From: Thermoflexales bacterium
GTDB lineage: Bacteria; Chloroflexota; Anaerolineae; Fen-1058
Assembly: GCA_030834835.1 (NCBI GenBank)
Contig: JAUQXD010000582.1
Span: forward strand, 1-9,009
Length of the DNA: 9,009 nucleotides
Direction of reading: 5' to 3'
The position numbers and the translations under genes were made by a program. How positions within the stretch are numbered: position 1 is the first letter of the stretch; every line of letters starts with the position of its first letter. Positions 1 through 5,857 of the stretch are shown here, piece by piece. The notes under the pieces were generated by a model. The model was not told the DNA's origin. It did no database searches and saw only the letters and a program-made list of their open reading frames with translations.

Positions 1-480
1 CGCAACACCACCAAAGAAATCCGCCAGATGCTGTTCACGCTGCGGCCGCTGGTGCTGGAAACTCAAGGCTTAAAGGCCGCGCTCGAAACGCTGGTGCAGA
101 AGCTGCACGACACCGAGCCGACGCTGGCCGTGCACCTGGAATTGGACGATCTGGCTGAGACGCTGGATAAAAATGCCCAGGGCATGATCTTCTACATTGT
201 CGAAGAGGCCGTTGGCAATGCGCGCAAACATGCCCAGGCCAGCAGCATCTGGATTCGCACCCACCGCCTCAACGGCGACTATATCATCGAAGTGCAGGAC
301 AACGGCCGCGGCTTCGACGTGGGTAAGGTGCAGTCCAACTATGATAAGCGCGGCAGTCTGGGCATGATCAACATGTACGAACGGGCCGAAGTGATGAAGG
401 CCAAGCTCTCGATCGCTTCGGCCATCGGCCAGGGCACGCGCATCTCGATGCGGCTGCCGCTCGATCAGGTGAAGCCGTGA
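1..480 (+). CDS. Sensor histidine kinase, NarL/LiaS type (C-terminal part)
   Basis: The reading frame is open from base 1, so the gene starts upstream of the window; only the last 159 codons are present. The first residues (RNTTKEIRQMLFTLRPLVLE) match the end of a HisKA_3 dimerisation domain, whose phospho-accepting His lies outside the window. A complete HATPase_c domain follows: N box EEAVGNARKHA (about bases 202-234), G1 box DNGRGFD (298-318), an RGSLGMINMYERA segment (349-387) and GQGT (427-438). All the ATP-binding boxes look intact, so the kinase should be active. Proteins of this class autophosphorylate and pass the phosphate to a NarL/FixJ response regulator; no regulator gene is in the window, so it probably lies upstream. 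The stop overlaps the GTG start of the next gene by four bases (GTGA), which implies translational coupling. The signal sensed is unknown. Confidence 0.9.
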   Translation, partial: RNTTKEIRQMLFTLRPLVLETQGLKAALETLVQKLHDTEPTLAVHLELDDLAETLDKNAQGMIFYIVEEAVGNARKHAQASSIWIRTHRLNGDYIIEVQDNGRGFDVGKVQSNYDKRGSLGMINMYERAEVMKAKLSIASAIGQGTRISMRLPLDQVKP

Positions 481-1277
481 CCGACACGCAGTTGTTGCCC
501 GTCATCTGGGTGCTCGCCTCGATGGTGATCGCCGTGCTGACGACGCTGTACTTTAGCCCGGCGCGCGCCGCCTACTTCCGATTGACCGTCGGCGGCCGGG
601 TGGCCGAGGCGGTTGGCCGGCTGGTGTATTTTGTCGGCTTGCCGTATGCGGCGCTGCTGACCCGATCGTTGTCGCCGTTCGATCTGGGCATGGCCGGCAA
701 TTCCGGCCCGATCCTCGGCTGGTCGTCGGTCGACTGGCTTAACCAGCTCAATGACGTGCTGGTCATCGGCTTACTGGCCCTCGTCCCGATCGGTCTGGCG
801 GCGCAGCAAATGGCGCGCGGCGGTCAGCCGTTGGGCGTAGACGTGCGATCGACCGGCGCGACGCTGCTCGATGCCGCTTACGCCGAAATTCACTGGGCGT
901 TCTATCGAAGTGCGCCCTATATCATTTTGAATGACGTGTATGCGGCGACGCTGATCGGTCTGGGGCTGGTGAGTGTGGAACTGCTGGTGACGCTGGTGCG
1001 CAACGGCCTGGGCACGCAGCCCGAAGATCGGCAGTCGTGGTTGGGGCAGGCCCTGCTTCTGGCGCTGAGCGCCGCCGTCTTCATCATCACGCGCAATGTG
1101 TGGCTGGCGCTGGTGCTGCACATCGTTTTCGAAGTGGCGATCAAACTCTGGTCGACGCAGCTGGCCGATCGGGTGCCGGGGCGTCCTGCGGCCCGATTGG
1201 ATCCGCCTCCTTTAGCGGACGCGGGCGACAGTCTGGCGGGCATCATCATCGATCAAGAAAACGAGGCGGCTCATTGA
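477..1277 (+). CDS. Multi-pass membrane protein coupled to the histidine kinase, possibly CPBP-like
   Basis: This 266-residue protein starts with GTG inside the stop of the kinase gene (GTGA overlap). Hydrophobic stretches at about residues 6-26, 48-64, 93-109, 146-174 and 190-224 suggest five to seven membrane helices; the last 40 residues are polar. I do not recognise a firm family. The segment AEIHWAFYR (136-144) and NVWLALVLHIVFE (207-219, with an HxxxE spacing) recall the later motifs of CPBP/Abi intramembrane proteases, but the canonical EExxxR box is not intact, so a degenerate relative or an unrelated protein is equally possible. Coupling to a sensor kinase suggests it could be an accessory sensor or a partner in the same membrane-stress pathway (inference). 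Its stop codon lies inside a strong terminator hairpin, so it is the last gene of this operon. Confidence 0.8.
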   Translation: MTDTQLLPVIWVLASMVIAVLTTLYFSPARAAYFRLTVGGRVAEAVGRLVYFVGLPYAALLTRSLSPFDLGMAGNSGPILGWSSVDWLNQLNDVLVIGLLALVPIGLAAQQMARGGQPLGVDVRSTGATLLDAAYAEIHWAFYRSAPYIILNDVYAATLIGLGLVSVELLVTLVRNGLGTQPEDRQSWLGQALLLALSAAVFIITRNVWLALVLHIVFEVAIKLWSTQLADRVPGRPAARLDPPPLADAGDSLAGIIIDQENEAAH

Positions 1278-1286
1278 GCCGCCTCG
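1262..1286. terminator. Probable bidirectional rho-independent terminator
   Basis: A perfect 11-bp stem (1262-1272 with 1276-1286) has a 3-base loop, and the TGA of the upstream gene lies at its apex. On the plus strand the downstream T-run is weak (CTGTTTAT). On the minus strand the hairpin is followed by TTTTCTTGAT, a better U-tract, so it fits termination of the converging small membrane-protein gene at 1313-1585 as well. Confidence 0.75.
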
Positions 1287-1312
1287 CTGTTTATCACGAG
1301 CCGATTCCAGGA

Positions 1313-1585
1313 TCAGTGTATGAAGAACGACAGGACGACCAGGATCGCCGAGAACGATACCGCCAAAATGCCAATCCGGCGCAGGTCCGATTTAACGTAG
1401 CGGAAATCCTCGGCGCTGTTGTTGTTCTCGCCGGTTCTGGCCGGGCGCGCGGCAACGGCCGGCCTGTCAGCTGTGACAGCCTGGGCCGCCGCTGCCGTCA
1501 GGGCCGTGTTGACGTTGGTCGCGGCCTGTTGAATGGCGCGCTGTTGCGATTCTTGCTTCAAGACTTTGCGGGTTTTCTTAGCCAT
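1313..1585 (-). CDS. Small tail-anchored membrane protein, unknown function
   Basis: The product is a 90-residue protein with ATG at 1585. It has a basic N-terminus (MAKKTRKVLK), then an Ala/Gln/Thr-rich low-complexity stretch (residues 11-50), a polar FRYVKSDLRRIG segment (61-72), and one C-terminal hydrophobic helix (about 71-89) ending in His. This arrangement predicts a cytoplasmic domain tethered by a C-terminal anchor. I associate the RYVxxDLRRI-plus-helix ending with short conserved proteins of Chloroflexota, without a known function. The only Shine-Dalgarno-like GAGG is 11 bases from the ATG, which is rather far. An extended -10 (TGGTAAAAT, minus strand, 1619-1627) lies about 34 bases upstream of the start without a good -35. 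The gene stands alone between two hairpin-forming sequences. That it is real rests on composition, the clean membrane anchor and its terminator. Confidence 0.7.
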   Translation of the reverse strand: MAKKTRKVLKQESQQRAIQQAATNVNTALTAAAAQAVTADRPAVAARPARTGENNNSAEDFRYVKSDLRRIGILAVSFSAILVVLSFFIH

Positions 1586-1637
1586 CGAAAGGACAACCTC
1601 GTTGAAATGATGGGCGGTATTTTACCACAGGTATCAA

Positions 1638-1701
1638 AGACCTGACAGGTTCCGCGCAGGCCGTCGTGGAGCAGCGCAACTCGCCGGAACCTGTCAGGTC
1701 T
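1638..1701. repeat. 17-bp perfect inverted repeat with 30-base loop
   Basis: AGACCTGACAGGTTCCG (1638-1654) is repeated exactly in inverse at 1685-1701. Each arm contains a smaller palindrome (ACCTGACAGGT). It fills most of the gap between the start of the small membrane-protein gene and the end of the sortase gene. It may terminate sortase transcription, or be a dispersed intergenic element; arms with this ACCTGACAGGT core are familiar to me from Chloroflexota genomes, which is recollection and not a search result. Confidence 0.75.
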
Positions 1702-1708
1702 GTCCGAT

Positions 1709-2659
1709 CTATTGCAACTGCGCAAACACCACGATGCGCTGATTGTCCACCAGGTACGGATAACACGAGATCAGCGTCACCGTCGGATCGTTGGTGGGCA
1801 GCATCACCTCCACCTGTGTGGGCGCGATGACGCGCGTCTGATTCACCACGTAGCGATATCGCTGGCTGCCCGATGATACGATAATCTCGTCGCCGTTTTC
1901 CAGTTGATCGAGGTGGCGGAAGATTTCGCCAAAGATGTCATTATGCGCCGACAGCACCAGATTGCCGCGCTCGCCCGGGTTGGCCGTGCCCAGATGATGC
2001 CCGACGCCTTTCTTCAATTGCTCCCACGAATCGCCTTGCACGACCTGGGCATCCACATTAATCGCCGGAATCTGGATGCGCGTGGGCTGGCCGGGCGCGG
2101 GTGTGGCTATGGGCTGCGGCGTCACTGACTGGACGAACGCCCGCAGGTGCGCGGGCACCTCGTCGAAGTTGGGGGCCGCGCCGCCGGGCGAGGTAGGCGG
2201 GCGGTGGCCGGACGGCAGCACGACGGCCGAAATCAACGGCGTAGGTTCGGGCGTCGGCACAACTTGCGTCTGCGCGACGGCCTGATTCGTTTCGACGCGC
2301 GCCTGCTCCAGGCTGACGACCACGAAGATCAGGCCCACCACTGCGCCCAGTTCGATCAGCAACAGAAATCGATCACGCCAGGTGCGGACGGTTTTGTGGC
2401 TGGGCAGCAGATTGAAGCGGCGACGAGGGGCAGATTCTTCAGCCACTTCGTTGACATGATAGTAACTGCGCGGGGCGCGCGCCGCCCGATCGGCCGCAAG
2501 GGGGGGCGACGTCGGCTCGATCAGATCCGGCACATCGACGACGCGGCCGTCTTCACGCAGGCGCTTCAAGCGCGCCAGACGCGCTTCGCGTTTGCGGATG
2601 GCGAGGATCTCTTCCAACTCCTCGATGGTCAGTTCGTCAACCGATCGGCGATCAGGCAT
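1709..2659 (-). CDS. Sortase, membrane-anchored, with N-terminal coiled coil
   Basis: This is a cysteine transpeptidase that cleaves a C-terminal sorting signal and links the protein to a surface acceptor or pilin. From ATG at 2659 it has 316 residues. Order: charged helix rich in Glu/Arg (about 7-38, probable coiled coil), one membrane helix (about 98-118), a Pro/Thr-rich linker (133-195), then the sortase beta-barrel (195-316). The catalytic set is visible: His239 in LSAHND, Cys299 in TLISCYP, Arg308 in NQRIVVF. The WEQLKKGVGHH segment is typical of class D/E-like sortases. The N-in, C-out topology puts the catalytic domain outside the cell. A TTG three codons upstream (2668) could also start, but it lies inside the heptamer repeat, and neither site has a clear Shine-Dalgarno. 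No substrate with an LPxTG-like tail is in the window, so the target is unknown. Confidence 0.9.
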   Translation of the reverse strand: MPDRRSVDELTIEELEEILAIRKREARLARLKRLREDGRVVDVPDLIEPTSPPLAADRAARAPRSYYHVNEVAEESAPRRRFNLLPSHKTVRTWRDRFLLLIELGAVVGLIFVVVSLEQARVETNQAVAQTQVVPTPEPTPLISAVVLPSGHRPPTSPGGAAPNFDEVPAHLRAFVQSVTPQPIATPAPGQPTRIQIPAINVDAQVVQGDSWEQLKKGVGHHLGTANPGERGNLVLSAHNDIFGEIFRHLDQLENGDEIIVSSGSQRYRYVVNQTRVIAPTQVEVMLPTNDPTVTLISCYPYLVDNQRIVVFAQLQ

Positions 2660-2665
2660 AAATAC

Positions 2666-2744
2666 CAATGCTCAATGCTCAATGCACAATTCACTGGTTC
2701 GGCCGCGTCAGTGTGAATTGTGCATTGTGAATTGTTAATTGTCT
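2666..2744. repeat. Mirror-arranged degenerate heptamer array
   Basis: Four CAATNNN units (2666-2693) are followed by a 23-base spacer and four ATTGNNN units (2717-2744). ATTG is the complement of CAAT, so the two blocks form an inverted pair; 15 bases pair perfectly (2680-2694 with 2713-2727). The right block covers the TAA stop (2735-2737) and the last codons of the methyltransferase gene. The structure could act as a terminator between the methyltransferase and sortase genes, both read leftwards. Confidence 0.8.
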
Positions 2745-3529
2745 TTCACTCCCACCGCAAAAACTTCGCGCTCGAAGAACCAGCGGAAGGGCGGCCATTC
2801 AAAGAAGACGTGCCGCAAGCCGCGAAACACGATGTTTTCGTGCCGATGCTGTGGCGGGCTGTTGAGCCACACCTTGACCTGGTTGAAGCTCGCGCGGCGC
2901 AAATACTGCCCCAGACTCACGATACTCTGTTCGTTGACGTGCACTTCGACGTTGGCTTCGACGTTGAGGGCGCGCGGATTGGCCGGATACTGCTTGCCCT
3001 GCAAACGGCGGACCAATCGCACAAAGGGATATGCATATTGATCGTACCAGCGATTGGGCGCAGTGTGCACCACGATCATGCCGCCCGGCTTCAACACCCG
3101 CTGGATGTCACTCAGCGACGCGTGCAGTTCCCACGGATACAGATGTTCCACCACATCGAACATCAACGCCCGATCGAACGTGCCGTCGGGATAGGGCAAA
3201 CGTTTGGCGTCGGTGCGGTACACGCCGATGGGCGTCGCTTCGTTCTGCGTCGCCTCCCGGCTAAGCTGCACCGCGACCTCGGCGTAGTCGATGCCGTAGG
3301 CGCGCGCGCCCAGCCGCGTGACGTGGCGCAGAATCTCGCCGCGGCCGCAGCCCACATCCAGCACCTGCATGCCGGGCTTCACTTCGGCATAGGCGAACGC
3401 CTCGCCCAGACGGCGCGACAGCCGCTCGCCCTGCGATTCGACAAACTCTTCGTAGCCCTCGCACGCGTTGAGGAAATATTCCTTCGTATACAACGTCGAT
3501 GGCAAGGGCTTTTCGGGTTCTGGGGTCAA
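2735..3529 (-). CDS. Class I SAM-dependent methyltransferase
   Basis: The protein has 264 residues. The Rossmann-fold SAM site is clear: motif I VLDVGCGRGE (57-66), the acidic end of strand 2 in GID (Asp81), TDAKRLPYPDG (107-116), FDVVEHLYP (124-132) and the post-motif LKPGG (146-150), which is the Methyltransf_11 pattern. The last 100 residues (aromatic and basic, with WPPFRWFFER near the end) are not recognised and probably bind the substrate. The substrate is unknown; small-molecule, lipid or glycan targets fit this family. The start is a TTG at 3529 with GGAG eight bases upstream; no in-frame ATG lies between it and the upstream in-frame stop. TTG overlaps the TGA of a short upstream frame (TTGA). 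The stop codon lies in the heptamer repeat at 2717-2744. Confidence 0.88.
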   Translation of the reverse strand: MTPEPEKPLPSTLYTKEYFLNACEGYEEFVESQGERLSRRLGEAFAYAEVKPGMQVLDVGCGRGEILRHVTRLGARAYGIDYAEVAVQLSREATQNEATPIGVYRTDAKRLPYPDGTFDRALMFDVVEHLYPWELHASLSDIQRVLKPGGMIVVHTAPNRWYDQYAYPFVRLVRRLQGKQYPANPRALNVEANVEVHVNEQSIVSLGQYLRRASFNQVKVWLNSPPQHRHENIVFRGLRHVFFEWPPFRWFFEREVFAVGVKDN

Positions 3530-3613
3530 CGAACGGTCTCCGTAGTATGCTCGATTGGTGAATCGGTTTCAAAGCCAAGCAGGCCGAGCAGGTTTTTCAA
3601 TTCATCGTTTGTT
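3526..3613 (-). other. Junction with possible C-terminal remnant of a displaced gene
   Basis: Between the AT-rich cassette and the methyltransferase there is a frame reading NDELKNLLGLLGFETD and then PIEHTTETVR before its TGA, which overlaps the methyltransferase TTG start as TTGA. That overlap is typical of coupled genes, yet the frame has no plausible start with a ribosome binding site. It could be the tail of a gene cut off when the cassette arrived, or chance. No family is recognised. Confidence 0.3.
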
Positions 3614-4456
3614 TTAGAACAATGACATTTGCGCTGTTTTCGTCGGATAGAATACACCGATGATAACAAACGGGTTTTGTGAAACGTTGTGATACTGAAA
3701 TGTAGTTCCAACAAACAAATACAGATCCTTCTGTTCCAGGAACTCATCAAAGTATCTCTTGCGCACAAGTCGTGTGGCAGTTTCTTCGTCACCATCAGTG
3801 CGAACAAGGCAATTCCAATACAACTGCCCGATCTCCCAATCTTCAATCATCATTTTTCGCGGCTGATCATCGCCTTTAGTCAAAAAGCGGTAGAAAAACT
3901 TGAATGGAAGTTTTCTCACCACCTTTCTTTCTTTACCTTGCCCTTGTGCGTCCAAGTCAAAGAAGCTCATTTGCTTAAGCTTGTCGAGCCAGTCCTGCTT
4001 CCATTCTCGCTCATCATCTTCGACAACGAAGTCGATTATTTCAGCAGGTTTCAGAGTGGCTAATGACTTCTTCTCTTCGCTCTTAGCCCGCCCAATCAGG
4101 TCATTCATCGAATCAACTACTTCTTTCAATACGAATTGCTTTCGGGCGGCCCAATGGTCTGCTGTGCCCAATTTACTCAAGACTCGAATGCCCTCTTCAA
4201 TGTTACTGCGTGGGCGATAGCTCTCAGGTCGGAAATCTTTGCCGTTCCGCACCAAATCAAGTTCAACCCAACTATATTTGGGATATTGCTGTTCATCGCT
4301 GAGGAATCTATACGGAACTGGATAAATCCGTATCCATTTTTCTCCATTCAACAACCCAGCAGTGCAAACCAACTCACTATAAGTACTTGAAGGCTGAGGA
4401 TAAGTCTTGACCGTAATAAGCACCTGCGCGTTAGGTAAATCAGGCGGCAAATACAA
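3614..4456 (-). CDS. Unknown protein of the DUF488-linked cassette, with C-terminal QMSLF
   Basis: This is a soluble 280-residue protein with no membrane helix or signal peptide. I do not know its function; I recall similar proteins lying beside DUF488 genes. Visible segments: ITVKTYPQPSS (14-24), LVCTAGLLNGEKWIRIYPVPYR (29-50), DFRPESYRP (74-82), an acidic/basic helical middle (104-165), KLPFKFFYRF (182-191), DWEIGQLYWNC (206-216), and a C-terminal half-barrel-like YLFVGTTFQYH...FVIIGVFYP (246-271). It ends in QMSLF, matching the QL(S/D)LF clamp-binding consensus; a second QMSFF lies at 162-166. The start is TTG at 4456, chosen because GGAGG (4463-4467) is then six bases away; the TTG at 4462 abuts the GGAGG directly. 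It starts 21 bases after the stop of the DUF488 gene. Base composition is much AT-richer than the flanks. Confidence 0.85.
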   Translation of the reverse strand: MYLPPDLPNAQVLITVKTYPQPSSTYSELVCTAGLLNGEKWIRIYPVPYRFLSDEQQYPKYSWVELDLVRNGKDFRPESYRPRSNIEEGIRVLSKLGTADHWAARKQFVLKEVVDSMNDLIGRAKSEEKKSLATLKPAEIIDFVVEDDEREWKQDWLDKLKQMSFFDLDAQGQGKERKVVRKLPFKFFYRFLTKGDDQPRKMMIEDWEIGQLYWNCLVRTDGDEETATRLVRKRYFDEFLEQKDLYLFVGTTFQYHNVSQNPFVIIGVFYPTKTAQMSLF

Positions 4457-4462
4457 GGGCAA

Positions 4463-4467
4463 CCTCC
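4463..4467 (-). promoter_or_regulatory. Shine-Dalgarno GGAGG that fixes a TTG start
   Basis: GGAGG ends directly against the TTG at 4462 but is six bases from the TTG at 4456, so the latter is the likely start of the QMSLF protein. It is the strongest ribosome binding site in the cassette. Confidence 0.7.
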
Positions 4468-4477
4468 AAGGAAACGA

Positions 4478-5359
4478 TTACAGATGGGTTATCTTGGTCG
4501 TGAAGGAGAGAGATCGACTTAAATAGTCCGTTATTTTGTGGCGATGACACGATAATGGATCAGACTCAAAGCATACTAATGCAATGCGCCCGTGCTGCGT
4601 CTGTAAGTCTTGTATCGATTGGAGTCCCAGTTTTTGTTTTGGCAGCATTTCCTTGGCGTATTTTGTGAACAAACGTTTATAAGACTCGGGCGTGTCCAGG
4701 CCTTGTCGGAAAGCAGAAGGTATGCCTAAGTCGGGCAAGTGATAGTAAGCAATATCAGCACTCTTAAGATAACGCTCAAAGCTTGTCTTCGAAAAACCAT
4801 ACTTCATAGAAATCGGGTTGTTCCGAACGTCGACAACAGCGGCTATATTGTTACTTATAAGCGCATTCAGAAAGGAGTCTATCGTTAGTCCTTCATAACC
4901 GATTGTAAACAGACCCGGAGTCGAATCGGTAACCCACCAGAGTCCCATTCGCTTCGCCTCAGCCGGATCAAGCACATCTGAAATTATCTGACTCCGTCGT
5001 GCAAAATGTGGATACTCCAGATATGTTTTGCGGACTAGAGATTTTCCCTTGATCCCCCTCATGTCATGTGCCATGAAATTGATCACGGAGCGATCATCGG
5101 CGCTAATCTCTGACAGAAAAGACTGACGCGTACTTAACTGGTAATCTTCAACTGCACTCAAGAACCCTTGATGGACCAAACAGTCTTTGTCATAGTTAGC
5201 AACAATGCTGTAGCAGCCATAATGATGCGGGAAGAAATCGTAATAGTTCCGCTGGGTAACCTGGCTAAAGACAAACAGAAGTTTCTGGCAATCTGTTCGT
5301 TTCAGTTTGCCACCAAAGGCTTCGATTAAACCAAGCATTATTTTCCTACGGTAAAACAT
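4478..5359 (-). CDS. Panacea/SocA-like domain fused to DUF488 domain
   Basis: The product has 293 residues from ATG 5359. The N-terminal part (about 1-70) has the layout of the Panacea/SocA-like fold: RRKIMLGLIEAFGGKLKRTD, then CQKLLFVFSQ (24-33), DFFPHHYGCYS (41-51) and LVHQGF (61-66). Panacea domains act as antitoxins that neutralise varied toxins. A linker (70-148) leads to a DUF488 domain: TIGYEG (152-157), VVDVRNNP (175-182), FSKTSFERYLKSADIAYYHLPDLG (189-212) and CFESDPLSCHRHKI (263-276), with the conserved Cys-His-Arg at 271-273. DUF488 has no established biochemistry. A GTG at 5368 could start the gene nine bases earlier, but GGTGG (5365-5369) sits five bases before the ATG. It lies 20 bases after the second DUF433 gene and 21 before the QMSLF gene. 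It is AT-rich relative to the flanks. The N-terminal domain call is by eye and less sure than DUF488. Confidence 0.85.
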   Translation of the reverse strand: MFYRRKIMLGLIEAFGGKLKRTDCQKLLFVFSQVTQRNYYDFFPHHYGCYSIVANYDKDCLVHQGFLSAVEDYQLSTRQSFLSEISADDRSVINFMAHDMRGIKGKSLVRKTYLEYPHFARRSQIISDVLDPAEAKRMGLWWVTDSTPGLFTIGYEGLTIDSFLNALISNNIAAVVDVRNNPISMKYGFSKTSFERYLKSADIAYYHLPDLGIPSAFRQGLDTPESYKRLFTKYAKEMLPKQKLGLQSIQDLQTQHGRIALVCFESDPLSCHRHKITDYLSRSLSFTTKITHL

Positions 5360-5379
5360 GGTCGCCACCCAATCAATAA

Positions 5380-5577
<198 letters not shown>

Positions 5578-5784
5578 TCATCCTTCCACAGCTACAGTTT
5601 CGTTATAGTTGAGCGCTTCAAAAATATCATCGCGCTCAAGATACGGGTACGACTTCAAGATGGCTGCGGGCGTTTCACCCGCAGCCAGTAGCCCTAACAG
5701 TCGCGAGACCGGAAACCGCAGCCCACGAATGCATGGCTTGCCGCCAAAAACTTCAGAATTCACCGTTATTCGTTGAAAAGTCAT
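5578..5784 (-). CDS. DUF433 antitoxin-like protein (first copy)
   Basis: This 68-residue protein matches DUF433 throughout: ITVNSEVFGGKPCIRGLRFPVS (6-27), LLAAGETPAAILKSYP (32-47) and IFEALNY near the end. The start is ATG 5784 with GGGGGA (5789-5794) four bases upstream; the TTG at 5802, giving six more residues, has no such site and falls at the edge of the heptamer repeat. It is the first gene after the promoter at 5829-5857 and so heads the four-gene unit. The family usually pairs with a DUF5615 toxin, but the adjacent gene is a second DUF433, which is unusual. It may repress its own promoter, as antitoxins often do (inference). Confidence 0.85.
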   Translation of the reverse strand: MTFQRITVNSEVFGGKPCIRGLRFPVSRLLGLLAAGETPAAILKSYPYLERDDIFEALNYNETVAVEG

Positions 5785-5804
5785 CGCGTCCCCCAACGGC
5801 AATT

Positions 5805-5825
5805 ACTCGTCACTCGTCACTCATT
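5805..5825. repeat. Three tandem heptamers in the leader of the DUF433 operon
   Basis: ACTCGTC (5805-5811), ACTCGTC (5812-5818) and ACTCATT (5819-5825) follow each other exactly, then ACG. On the transcribed minus strand they read as GAGTGAC-type units between the predicted transcription start (about 5822) and the ribosome binding site. They share the period of seven, but not the sequence, with the array at 2666-2744. Confidence 0.75.
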
Positions 5826-5828
5826 ACG

Positions 5829-5857
5829 ATTATAGCGGATGCCCACCCCTCAGGCAA
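5829..5857 (-). promoter_or_regulatory. Sigma-70-type promoter of the DUF433/DUF488 operon
   Basis: On the minus strand TTGCCT (5857-5852) and a perfect TATAAT (5834-5829) are 17 bases apart. The -35 overlaps the last codons of murJ. No terminator is visible between murJ and this promoter, so some read-through from murJ is possible. The predicted start, about 5822, leaves a leader of about 38 bases. Confidence 0.6.

Noticed and set aside
1037..1645. 202-codon plus-strand open frame
   Set aside because: It overlaps the membrane protein gene and the antisense of the small membrane-protein gene, is Gly/Arg-rich in the way of a shifted frame in high-GC DNA, and crosses the terminator hairpin.
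2147..2716. 189-codon plus-strand open frame
   Set aside because: It is antisense to the sortase gene, whose catalytic residues are intact, and has an Arg/His-rich composition typical of a shadow.
2666..2744. CRISPR array
   Set aside because: Units are seven bases with no long identical repeats or spacers and no cas genes nearby.
2720..3625. 301-codon plus-strand open frame
   Set aside because: It is longer than the methyltransferase it opposes, but has no recognisable domain, while the minus strand carries all SAM-binding motifs.
3526..3846. 106-codon minus-strand open frame as a complete gene
   Set aside because: Most of it is an alternate frame of the QMSLF protein; only the final 29 codons outside that gene are worth noting, and they are listed separately.
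3614..5368. Insertion sequence or integrative element with transposase or integrase
   Set aside because: No transposase, recombinase, terminal inverted repeats or target duplication could be found around the AT-rich genes.
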